Below, one piece after another: positions 47,957 to 56,059 of a stretch of 64,000 nt of DNA. The first letter of the stretch is position 1, and each line of letters begins with the position of its first letter. The stretch is from positions 1,302,001 to 1,366,000 of the forward strand of contig NZ_CP041405.1 of assembly GCF_007066085.1 (NCBI RefSeq). The letters run 5' to 3'. The position numbers were made by a program, and so were the translations under genes. The stretch is from Paenibacillus thiaminolyticus (GTDB lineage Bacteria > Bacillota > Bacilli > Paenibacillales > Paenibacillaceae). A model generated the notes under the pieces. That model saw only the letters and a list, made by a program, of their open reading frames with translations, searched no databases and was not told the origin of the DNA.

Positions 47957-48688
47957 ATGGAACAGCGGCGCGATCTGAAAATTATGGGCTCCTCACGCGC
48001 GGGCGGAGGAGCATATGACAAAGTAAGCATTATGGGAGACGGCTCCGTGCACGGCGATGTGGACTGCCGTGTATTCAGCTGCGCGGGATCCGCCCATATC
48101 GAAGGCAGCGTGAAGGCCGGCGAAATGAAAATTCGGGGAACCTCCGAAGTGAACGGAAACGTGAACGTCAACAAGCTCTCTATTCAAGGGCAGGGCGAGA
48201 TTCGCGGCTACTTGCGAGTCGGGGAGGCCAATATTGGCGGGATGGCGAACATCGGCCGCAATTTGCAAGGGGATCGGCTCAGCTTGAAAGGCTCTGCGAC
48301 AGTGCAGGGAGATTGCGAATTCGAATCTATTACCGCCAACGGTTCGCTCCAAGTCGAAGGCCTGCTCAATGCGGGCAGCCTGGACCTTCGTCTTCAGTGG
48401 CCTTGCCATGCTCGCGAGATTGGCGGCGACAAGATCAAGATCCGCCGCGGCAACGGACTCGGCAATCTGCTTGCCTTCCTCCCCGGCCTATTCCACCTGA
48501 CGCCGGATGCGCGCATGAGCGCAGACCTTATCGAAGGCGATCATATAGAGTTAGAGCATACGGCAGCACGCATCGTCCGCGGGAACGATGTCATCATTGG
48601 TCCCGGCTGCGATATCGGTCAGGTCGAGTACCGCGGGCAGCTGCACCGCCATCCGGATTGCACCGTTCATCATATTATTCAATTGTAG
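47957..48688 (+). CDS. bacF: Bactofilin family protein (BacF/YhbF-like)
   Basis: 243 residues, paralogue of the preceding gene with the same beta-helix rhythm (SIMGDGSVHGDVDCRVF, GSAHIEGSVKAGEMKIRG) and the same C-terminal block (ARIVRGNDVIIGPGCDIGQVEYR versus ARVVRGNHVSIGPGCQIDQIEYR). AAGGAGG lies 14 bases before the ATG. B. subtilis BacE and BacF act together. Confidence 0.88.
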   Translation: MEQRRDLKIMGSSRAGGGAYDKVSIMGDGSVHGDVDCRVFSCAGSAHIEGSVKAGEMKIRGTSEVNGNVNVNKLSIQGQGEIRGYLRVGEANIGGMANIGRNLQGDRLSLKGSATVQGDCEFESITANGSLQVEGLLNAGSLDLRLQWPCHAREIGGDKIKIRRGNGLGNLLAFLPGLFHLTPDARMSADLIEGDHIELEHTAARIVRGNDVIIGPGCDIGQVEYRGQLHRHPDCTVHHIIQL

Positions 48689-48843
48689 TTGGGCATTTGC
48701 TGCCGAGCGGCACCTCCGGCAACGGCCCGGAACGGGTCGCTGGCACACACTGGCTTTCCGGGTGCATGTTCCAGGAGCCAGGGGCAACCGATGTATAGAG
48801 GAACGAATCGAGCTCATTGAGGAGATTTCCGATCGAAAACACA

Positions 48844-48867
48844 GGACGGGATGCAAGCATCCCGTCC
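48844..48867. terminator. Bidirectional hairpin between bacF and lipL
   Basis: GGACGGGATG/CATCCCGTCC stem with a CAAG loop; TTTT follows on the minus strand a few bases on. Confidence 0.7.
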
Positions 48868-48872
48868 CTTGT

Positions 48873-49787
48873 TCATGTGGTGTAGTTATCCTGTATCCCG
48901 TACCGGCGGCGAAGTTCGGCTGCAGCCGCGCGCACCTCGTCCGGCTCCGGCAGATGCAGCTTCGCCGCCGCGGCCGTGATTCCCTGCTCCGTCTGCCGCT
49001 CGCGGATCACCCGCTTCACGGCTGCGGTGAAGGCCTCTGCGGCATCGGCCTCGCCGCCAAGCCCGGCCGCTTCCTCGAGGCTGGCCGTGCTCTCCTCCGC
49101 CACGCGCGGATAATCCCGCTCCGTGCCGCCGGCGGTTGCCCGCGCGTAGAATTCGCGCACGAGCCCGGCGCTGTCGCGGCCGGAGCCGCCGGCGATGACG
49201 AACGCCTGCACGATGAAGGCGTTCGCCTGCCGGCGCTGGGCGATGCCGCAAAATTTGCGGCCGCCAATGCTGAGGTCGAAGTCGCCGGGGCAGTAGGCGC
49301 CTTCGACCTCGCCTTTGTCGACGCGGCAGCAGGTATGCTGCAGCGCGCGTCGAATCAAGCGGTACATCCGCTCGAAATCACCGTGGAAATGCTTGTCGCC
49401 CCCCTCCTGCTTCGGCAGGATGAGCGACAGATTGACCACGCCCGAATCGAGCGGCACCGCCGCGCCGCCGGTATTGCGCACTGCCGTCGCATAGCCGAGC
49501 GACTCCAGCCAGCGCAGCGCCTCGGCGGCTTGGGGCAGCCGGCTGTCACGCTGCCCAAGGATGAAGGCCCGCGGATGGCGCCACAGATGGCAGAGCGGCG
49601 GGCCGCCGCGGCCAGTCTGTCTGCACAGCAGCTCATCCAGCGCGAACGGGTAGAGCGGATCCGGCTCCGTCCAATCGTTCGTGCGATCCAGCAGCAGCAC
49701 ATCGTTCAGCTTGCCGAGAACGAGCTCATCAAGCGCCTCGTCCTCCGGCAGCTGGCCGCCGCTTCCCGTCTCTGATTGGTTATTCAT
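48873..49787 (-). CDS. lipL: Octanoyl-[GcvH]:protein N-octanoyltransferase (LipL)
   Basis: 304 residues. BPL/LPL-fold amidotransferase that moves octanoyl from GcvH to E2 subunits in lipoate assembly. Visible: LWRHPRAFILGQRDSRLP, VRNTGGAAVPLDSGVVNLSLI, and YCPGDFDLSIGGRKFCGIAQRR, whose first Cys matches the LipL nucleophile. LipM or LplA are the alternatives; the YCPGDFDLSI signature favours LipL. ATG 49787 behind AGGAGG. Confidence 0.87.
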   Translation of the reverse strand: MNNQSETGSGGQLPEDEALDELVLGKLNDVLLLDRTNDWTEPDPLYPFALDELLCRQTGRGGPPLCHLWRHPRAFILGQRDSRLPQAAEALRWLESLGYATAVRNTGGAAVPLDSGVVNLSLILPKQEGGDKHFHGDFERMYRLIRRALQHTCCRVDKGEVEGAYCPGDFDLSIGGRKFCGIAQRRQANAFIVQAFVIAGGSGRDSAGLVREFYARATAGGTERDYPRVAEESTASLEEAAGLGGEADAAEAFTAAVKRVIRERQTEQGITAAAAKLHLPEPDEVRAAAAELRRRYGIQDNYTT

Positions 49788-49839
49788 GTCGCCGCCTCCT
49801 GAACGGGAAGGGGGCGACAGCCGCCCCCTTCCCTCCATT

Positions 49840-50094
49840 CTATATTTTCCACTCGCGAAGGTTCAGATGCCGAACCCCTTCCACGACATACGGATCGTTC
49901 TCGGCCAGCTGGCGCGCTTCTTCCATGGAATGCGCCACATAAATGACCATGCCGCCAGAACCGTCGCCGAAGGCGCCTTTGGCGAACACCTTGCCCTGCT
50001 CCTTCAGCTTGTCCAAATAATTCAAATGCGCCTGGCGGTACGTTTGATTTTTGGAGGCATCCTTCATTTCCAATAAAGCCGCATAGTGAGCCAT
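49840..50094 (-). CDS. YciI family protein
   Basis: 84 residues with the ferredoxin-like YciI/dimeric alpha-beta barrel pattern (HYAALLEMKD, R-x-x-HL-x-YL-x-x-L, ENDPYVVEGV). Members are small, of mostly unknown function. AAAAGGAG precedes the ATG. The 197-bp gap to the next gene downstream holds nothing I recognise. Confidence 0.85.
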   Translation of the reverse strand: MAHYAALLEMKDASKNQTYRQAHLNYLDKLKEQGKVFAKGAFGDGSGGMVIYVAHSMEEARQLAENDPYVVEGVRHLNLREWKI

Positions 50095-50291
50095 TGTCGA
50101 TTATCTCCTTTTCCCTGATCAGTTAATGAATACGGCAGCGCCGGAAGCGAGCCTCCGCGAGGCGTATGCCCTAGCTTCCTTTCTAGCGTACAACAGAAGG
50201 CTTCATATGAAAAGCCGTAAACCGGCCAACAGATCCATCCGCTAGCGCTGCCGGCCCGGAGCGCGGACTGACGCGGCGGCCTATCCGGCCG

Positions 50292-52208
50292 TTACCGCTT
50301 GGGCAGCAGCTGGACATACTCATCCGACAGCTTCATCAACGATAAAATATATTCATAATCGCGGCGGTACGGCTCAAGATCAAGCACGGGCTTCAGCGTC
50401 TTCAGCGAGATCGCCTCGCCATCTTCGAAGCCCGTTCCCGGAACGAACAAAATATCGTTCGTAAAAAATGATCCGGTCGGCAAATAATAGCGCATGCCGA
50501 TGACATTGTTGTCCGTGTTCAGCAGATCCCGCCCGAACGCGGTGAACTGCTGCTCCTTCAGAGAGATGCCAAGCAAATTGGCCAACGTCGGCATAATATC
50601 GACCTGACCCCCGGTAAGCTCCACCGTCTTGCCGCCCTTCTGCCCCGGTACGTGAATAATAAGCGGGATATTGAAGCGGCTTACCTTATTATCATAAGGA
50701 ATGCCCAATTGGGCCGTAATCTCTTTCCCGTCGGTCTCCGCCGGATTGACGCCGGAATGATCCCCATAGGCAACAAGCACCGTGTTGTCCCATACACCTT
50801 CAGCTTTGAGCTGGTCGATCAAGCGGCCTAGCGCATAGTCGGTATAATGGATCGCCGTCAAATAATGCCCAAGCTGCGTATCCTCCATCTCTGCAGGCAG
50901 CTTCAACCGGCGGCGATCCGGCGGCACGACGAACGGGGCGTGGCTGGACGTCGTCACGAACTGGGCATAGAACGGCTCGCCGGTTCCGGCCATCTCCGCC
51001 AGCTTCTCGCTGCCGACGCGGTATAATTCTTCATCCGAAGCGCCGAAATCATTGAAATGATCATTCTCGTAATAAGGCCGGTCGAAATAACGATCAAAAC
51101 CGACGCCGGGATACAACAGGTGGCGGCTCCAGAAATGAACATCATTGACATGGAACGTCGCCGATTGATACGCCAACTTGTTGAGTAGGCGCGGCAGGCT
51201 GGGCAGCTCCCTGTCCCCGAAGCCCGTCGACATCGCGACCGTACCGGTCGGATAGATCGAGGTATTGGACATGAATTCCGCATCCGATGTATTGCCCTGG
51301 CCAATCTGCTGGTACACATAAGGGAAATAATAGCCTTCTTCCGCCAGCCGGTTCAAGACCGGCGTCACCTCTTGATCGCCAAGCTTCAAGTGAATCGGGA
51401 AATTTTGAAAGGCCTCCATCTGCACGACAATGACGTTCATGCCTTTCGCCTCGCCGAAATGAACGGGCTTCGCGTCCTTCTTCTCTTCCTTGCGGTAAGG
51501 ATATGTCGCCTGCAGCTCGTTCACCCGCCGAATTGTGTCCTGCAGGTTGCCCTGGGCGATCAGATCATTCTCCCGCTTGCTCTTAATTGCCGATGCGACC
51601 TGGTAATTCAGGAAGCCAAGACGCTCCGCCTGCACCAGCTCATTATCGATGCGGCTGCCGTCGACAATGAACTGCAGAGAGACCCCCATGCTGATGACGA
51701 GCGCGAGTGCAGCCGCGATTTTGACCCGCAGCGTGCCGGTGCGCGGCCGTTCCCGGAACGATACCGCGATCTCTCGCACGGAAGCCCGATTGTACCAGCG
51801 AAGGGCTCCAATCCCGGCCGCGATCGCCATATCCGCAAAAAAGAGAAAATGATAGGGCTGAATCAAGACCGTAATGCTGCCTCTGATTTGCGGTACTTGG
51901 CCCAATCCGCCAAGCGCCGTATACGTCGGCACCGTATTGAAATGAATCCGGTACAAGGTAGCGGCGAACAGCATCAGCGAAAAGACGGCGTTGATCGCCC
52001 AATAGACGCCGCGCTTCCCCCGGCGCGGCAGGGCCAGCTCCAGCAAGCTCATCATGACGAGCAAGGACAAAGCGTCGCTGAGCATCCCTAGGGCCGTAAT
52101 TTTGCCGAAGAGGAAAAGACGAAGCAAGGCCAGCTTGGCCAGCATTAAAAGAGAGATGCCGGCCATAGGCGATAATCGATAATATCGATTCCGCATTACT
52201 ATTTTCAT
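50292..52208 (-). CDS. LTA synthase family protein (sulfatase fold)
   Basis: 638 residues. Five N-terminal membrane helices (to about residue 190), then an extracellular sulfatase-type domain: VVQMEAFQNF (metal Glu), the catalytic Thr in GNTSDAEFMSN, FHVNDVHFWSR, TTSSHAPF, and YGDHSGVN. It belongs to the LtaS/YfnI/YqgS group that polymerises glycerol phosphate from phosphatidylglycerol. Start uncertain: ATG 52208 is used. Last gene of an operon beginning with a UbiA gene, suggesting a modified or specialised polymer. Confidence 0.9.
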   Translation of the reverse strand: MKIVMRNRYYRLSPMAGISLLMLAKLALLRLFLFGKITALGMLSDALSLLVMMSLLELALPRRGKRGVYWAINAVFSLMLFAATLYRIHFNTVPTYTALGGLGQVPQIRGSITVLIQPYHFLFFADMAIAAGIGALRWYNRASVREIAVSFRERPRTGTLRVKIAAALALVISMGVSLQFIVDGSRIDNELVQAERLGFLNYQVASAIKSKRENDLIAQGNLQDTIRRVNELQATYPYRKEEKKDAKPVHFGEAKGMNVIVVQMEAFQNFPIHLKLGDQEVTPVLNRLAEEGYYFPYVYQQIGQGNTSDAEFMSNTSIYPTGTVAMSTGFGDRELPSLPRLLNKLAYQSATFHVNDVHFWSRHLLYPGVGFDRYFDRPYYENDHFNDFGASDEELYRVGSEKLAEMAGTGEPFYAQFVTTSSHAPFVVPPDRRRLKLPAEMEDTQLGHYLTAIHYTDYALGRLIDQLKAEGVWDNTVLVAYGDHSGVNPAETDGKEITAQLGIPYDNKVSRFNIPLIIHVPGQKGGKTVELTGGQVDIMPTLANLLGISLKEQQFTAFGRDLLNTDNNVIGMRYYLPTGSFFTNDILFVPGTGFEDGEAISLKTLKPVLDLEPYRRDYEYILSLMKLSDEYVQLLPKR

Positions 52209-52270
52209 GGCAACAATCACTTTCTTTCTATTCAATCTGTTGCATGCGGCATACGATCAGATACAGGCCG

Positions 52271-53563
52271 CTACGATCGAAGCGAAGCTGAACCGATCTG
52301 AATATAGACTTGCTGAATCGTGTCCAGCGCGGCCGCATGGCCAATTATATTGTGGATCAAGGTTACCGCCGCACAGGCGATGATGACCCCGGTCAGAACC
52401 CGGCGCGCGCTCCAGCCGCAGCGGTGGACCCCCCAAGCGCTTAACAGGAACAAGGCAAATAAATAGTGTCCGGCATAGAGATACATATCATATTGGAATG
52501 CCGCCAGGCCGAAGCCGACGACAATATGCAGCAGAAGCGCGAACAGCGGATATACTGCGAGAGATTGTACCTCTCGCGAGCGGTACCCTATGAAGAGAGC
52601 CAGTAAAGTCAGGCCGATGACAACGATGCCGATAAGATGTCCATACAGCGGGAACGGGTTCGACAGGTTCGTGACGAACGCCATCACCGAGTCGTCGATC
52701 ATCGCCAAGCGCGGCGTCACAATCGGACTCTCGATCATCGAGTACAATGCTTTCCAATGATGGGCGAAGGAAAATGGCGCCACATAGCTGAATCCGCCAG
52801 CTTGAATATTATGCTGCCACGTCGTTATCCAGGAGTTGCCGGGAAACAGAACGAACTGCATTCCCGAAAGCAGAGCGACGAGCAGCAAAGAGACGCCCGC
52901 AATTTTGAGACAAGCGTTCAAGTATGTTCGGCTCTTGCGCAGCGTGCTGATGAAGAGCGATCCTACGGCGGTCGCGGCGTTGGTCACGGTGATCCCGAAG
53001 TTCAGCGTCAGCAGAAGCGATACCGGCCATACGCCGAGCTTCTCATGGTGCCGGCAATACTGGGCGTATAGCACCGTCAGCAAAATGATCAGGACCGCGT
53101 ACGGATAAGAATCCGGGATCAGTGCCGAAAAAATTTGATAGGAACTTGCGCCGAAAAAGACGGCCGTTCCGATCGACAAGGCATTGCCGTATGAATTGCG
53201 GCGCAAATAATAATACATAAGGACGACGCCACACGCGTTCATGGCGCTCTGTATCCCCAAAAACAAGCCATTGCCCATCGTCATGGAGGCCGCCTGCTTC
53301 AACGGCGCCGACAAATAATTAATCAACGGATGAATCACGGAAGATTGCGGCGCATAATAGAGCGACGGATCGAAATTGAACAGATTCAATGTGAACGGCG
53401 CCCCGTAAAAAGGACTGTACTCTGCCAGCACCGCCTGATTCCGCTCCATATACGTAATAAACGGAAGATTTAACCAAAAATAAAATAGAAAGAAGCCCAA
53501 AAACAGAAGCAGCGCTGTGCGGTTATCCTGCTTCACGCCAAAAACCGTTTTCCAAAACTGCAT
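52271..53563 (-). CDS. Polytopic membrane protein, possible GT-C type glycosyltransferase
   Basis: 430 residues, about 11 transmembrane helices. After the first helix comes an extracytoplasmic loop with TYMERNQAVLAEYSPFYG, and a second long loop with PGNSWITTWQHN. GT-C enzymes that use lipid-linked sugars have an acidic residue in the first external loop; the ER pair here may be that, but I cannot assign a family. GGAGG precedes the ATG. In an operon with UbiA, HAD and SMR genes. Alternative: an uncharacterised polytopic protein without catalysis. Confidence 0.6.
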   Translation of the reverse strand: MQFWKTVFGVKQDNRTALLLFLGFFLFYFWLNLPFITYMERNQAVLAEYSPFYGAPFTLNLFNFDPSLYYAPQSSVIHPLINYLSAPLKQAASMTMGNGLFLGIQSAMNACGVVLMYYYLRRNSYGNALSIGTAVFFGASSYQIFSALIPDSYPYAVLIILLTVLYAQYCRHHEKLGVWPVSLLLTLNFGITVTNAATAVGSLFISTLRKSRTYLNACLKIAGVSLLLVALLSGMQFVLFPGNSWITTWQHNIQAGGFSYVAPFSFAHHWKALYSMIESPIVTPRLAMIDDSVMAFVTNLSNPFPLYGHLIGIVVIGLTLLALFIGYRSREVQSLAVYPLFALLLHIVVGFGLAAFQYDMYLYAGHYLFALFLLSAWGVHRCGWSARRVLTGVIIACAAVTLIHNIIGHAAALDTIQQVYIQIGSASLRS

Positions 53564-53603
53564 GACCCCATGCCTCCATACGATAATTTCTATATCTAAT
53601 CCA

Positions 53604-53921
53604 TCATCCTGCGAGAAGCAGCATGCCCGCAAAAATAAAGGCAATGCCGGCCGCTTTCGGCAAGCCTATCGATTCCTTGAATATCCACCTCGCCAGCACC
53701 ATCGTCCAGATGAAGGTCAGCGCATTGGCCGGAAGGACGACGGTATAAGGCAGAAATCGCAGCAAATAAATATTGAGCAGCGCCCCGGCTCCATAGCACA
53801 GAAACCCGAGGAGAAGTATGCTCCGCTGCTTGCGCGCGGACGATAATTTGAAGCAGGCGCTGCCGAGCGAGCCGAACCATGTCATCACCACGAGGAGGAG
53901 CCAGAGCCATTCATTTCTCAT
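53604..53921 (-). CDS. SMR/EamA-type small membrane transporter subunit 1
   Basis: 105 residues, four transmembrane helices, EmrE/ArnE-like: LRFLPYTVVLPANALTFIWTMVLARWIFKE resembles the loop between helices 2 and 4. Overlaps the paired gene by 11 bp. Two overlapping half-size transporters are the pattern of ArnE/ArnF flippases for lipid-linked aminoarabinose. Confidence 0.78.
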   Translation of the reverse strand: MRNEWLWLLLVVMTWFGSLGSACFKLSSARKQRSILLLGFLCYGAGALLNIYLLRFLPYTVVLPANALTFIWTMVLARWIFKESIGLPKAAGIAFIFAGMLLLAG

Positions 53922-54240
53922 AGCTGATGCACGCGACGCCGATAATTAGCAGCAGAACGGCGATTCCTTTCTGCAGATTGACCGTCTCGCCCAAGAGCAG
54001 ACCGCCATACAGCAGGGCAAAAATATAGCTGCATGCCATGAGCGGATAAGCGACGGACAGCTTTTCCAGCGACAGCGACTTAATCATGAGCACGGCCCCG
54101 ATGCCATAGAACACAAAGCCAATCCCCAAGTAAAGCAGATTGTCGACGCCCCATTTCCAGAACAACTGCCCCGTCGCGGTGCACCAGGCCGACATGATCA
54201 TGAGCGCCTTGCCGGCGTGCTTCGACTTCAAGAGCTCCAT
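53911..54240 (-). CDS. SMR/EamA-type small membrane transporter subunit 2
   Basis: 109 residues, four transmembrane helices, same family: SLEKLSVAYPLMACSYIFALLYGGLLLGE is the SMR helix-3/4 motif. ATG 54240 behind GGAGG; the start overlaps the HAD stop by 13 bp and the stop overlaps its partner. The pair is likely translated together as a heterodimer. Confidence 0.78.
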   Translation of the reverse strand: MELLKSKHAGKALMIMSAWCTATGQLFWKWGVDNLLYLGIGFVFYGIGAVLMIKSLSLEKLSVAYPLMACSYIFALLYGGLLLGETVNLQKGIAVLLLIIGVACISYEK

Positions 54241-54866
54241 CTTATAACCTCCAGACCCTCCTGCTTGATCGGTGCGTTCCGGATCAAATACCGCTGCCCC
54301 GCCATCTCCAGCATCGGCAGATCGCTGGTGCAATCGGAATATGCGCAGGAAGCCTCGTAGTCGATCTCTAGCTGATGCCGCTCCAAATAATCGCGGATGC
54401 GCGCAACCTTTTCTTCCGCTTTGCAATTCTTGCCCTCGATCAGATGCGTATAGCAGCCGTTCCGCCGCTGCAACTCCGTCCCCAGCACCTCGTCCACACA
54501 CCCCAGCTTCTTGAAATATTTCATATAAGCAACTGGAGAAGCGGTCACGAGAAGGACGCGATAGCCCAGCTTCTTCCTGCTTCGCATCTCGGCGAGAGCA
54601 TCCTGATACATTTCCGGCACGAGGACCCGGTCGTAGAAAGCTTCCAAATCGCCCTCGTCCATATAAGCAATGGATCGGAAAAAGAACTGCTTGGCCTTCT
54701 CTGCCGGCATGATGCCAAGCTTATACAGAAGCAGGTTCCAGGCGAGAGCGGGCAAATGAATAGCAGACCGCGGCTTGGCCGCAAGGCCGTACTTCAAAAA
54801 CAAGAACATGGAATCGCGCCGAATAATCGTTTTATCGATATCGAAAAGCGCTACTTTGGACAGCAT
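54228..54866 (-). CDS. HAD-IB family hydrolase
   Basis: 212 residues. Motif I FDIDKTIIR, motif II LLVTASPVAYM, and motif III YSDCTSDLPML, the HAD subfamily IB set (SerB/CicA-like). Probably a phosphatase. Beside a UbiA gene it could remove the 5-phosphate from polyprenyl-phospho-pentose 5-phosphate. ATG 54866 chosen for the AAGGGG upstream. Confidence 0.88.
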   Translation of the reverse strand: MLSKVALFDIDKTIIRRDSMFLFLKYGLAAKPRSAIHLPALAWNLLLYKLGIMPAEKAKQFFFRSIAYMDEGDLEAFYDRVLVPEMYQDALAEMRSRKKLGYRVLLVTASPVAYMKYFKKLGCVDEVLGTELQRRNGCYTHLIEGKNCKAEEKVARIRDYLERHQLEIDYEASCAYSDCTSDLPMLEMAGQRYLIRNAPIKQEGLEVIRWSS

Positions 54867-54885
54867 GATGTTCGACCCCTTTTCC

Positions 54886-55806
54886 CTATTCAAACAGGAT
54901 GAATATCGCCAGCACGCTAATCACGTACAAAATGACGGTAACGAAAATATGTTTGTCTTCAAACAGCAGCCGATCGGGCGCTCCGCCCTTCTTCTCGACA
55001 TGGATCAAATATAAGTAACGGAAGATGCCATATATGACAAAAGGAATCGTCCACATCAAATGCGTCGTCCGTCCGGCGGTAAACGTGAACAGCGAATAGC
55101 TGATGACGGTCGCCGTAGCCACGATGCTGATCAGCTGATCCAGCAGCGCGAAAGAATAGTTGTCGAGCACCTTGCGGTGCGTCCCTTTTTGATCGGCCAG
55201 CAAAAACAATTCATGCCTCCGCTTGCCAATCGCCAAAAAGAGAGAGAGCAGCATCGTGCAGAGCAGGAACCATGGCGTCAAATTCACGTGAATGGCCAGA
55301 CCGCCCGCGATGGCCCGCAGCACAAACCCGGCGGCAATCGTCATAATGTCGAGGATGACGACATGCTTCAATTTGAACGAGTAAGCCACATTTAACACAA
55401 AATAAACGGCCAGCACCGCGGTCAAGAGCGGATGGATAAAGTAAGAAGCGGCCAGCGAGCCAATTAGCAGCACCGCGCCGGTTCCGAGGGCAACGGCCGG
55501 ATTCAACGCACCGGATGCCATCGGACGATGCCGCTTCACCGGGTGGACGCGATCCGCTTCCCGGTCCGAATAATCATTAATAATGTAGACGCAGCCGGAT
55601 ACGAAGCAAAAGAGAAAAAATACAATCAACGAATGATACACGGCCGACAGCTCCACACGCTTCAACGAAAAGAGAAGCGCTGCGAACACGAGCAGGTTTT
55701 TGGTCCACTGCTTCGGCCGCAGCTGCTTCCACATCAGCGCGATCACATGACCGGAGCTTGCTGCGGCCGCGGCAGGCTGCGGTGTGTGCTTAAGATTGAT
55801 ATTCAC
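54886..55806 (-). CDS. UbiA-family prenyltransferase, decaprenyl-phosphate phosphoribosyltransferase-like
   Basis: 306 residues, about nine membrane helices. UbiA aspartate motif NDYSDREADRVHP and the second motif LKHVVILDIMTIAAGFVLRAI. The pattern RPKQWTKNLLVFA and motif context resembles DPPR synthases (mycobacterial Rv3806c), which move phosphoribose from PRPP to polyprenyl phosphate. GTG at 55806 is used because GGGGG lies nine bases upstream; the ATG at 55815 abuts that site. First gene of the operon. Confidence 0.85.
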   Translation of the reverse strand: MNINLKHTPQPAAAAASSGHVIALMWKQLRPKQWTKNLLVFAALLFSLKRVELSAVYHSLIVFFLFCFVSGCVYIINDYSDREADRVHPVKRHRPMASGALNPAVALGTGAVLLIGSLAASYFIHPLLTAVLAVYFVLNVAYSFKLKHVVILDIMTIAAGFVLRAIAGGLAIHVNLTPWFLLCTMLLSLFLAIGKRRHELFLLADQKGTHRKVLDNYSFALLDQLISIVATATVISYSLFTFTAGRTTHLMWTIPFVIYGIFRYLYLIHVEKKGGAPDRLLFEDKHIFVTVILYVISVLAIFILFE

Positions 55807-56030
55807 GTGCGACATCCCCCTAATAACCTAGCAATCTATGTTTATTCGATTCTATTCCCTAGCAGTTTCTTTTTATCTTTCTATGGTTTTTCCATTTATA
55901 TGGTATTATCATCTCTAGCGTCAGCACGAGCGCATGCCACAGCTCCCATTGAATCCATTTGCGGCTCCAGCGTGCCGGTATCCAGCGCATGGCTCTCAGC
56001 CTCCTCTATCATTCGGTGCGCACTGACAAA

Positions 56031-56059
56031 AAATAGAGGCTGAGTGTCAGCCTCTATTT
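56031..56059 (-). terminator. Terminator after the GAP1-like gene
   Basis: AAATAGAGGCTGA/TCAGCCTCTATTT stem, 3-nt loop, followed on the minus strand by TTTTTTGTC. It includes the stop codon at 56054-56056. Confidence 0.88.
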
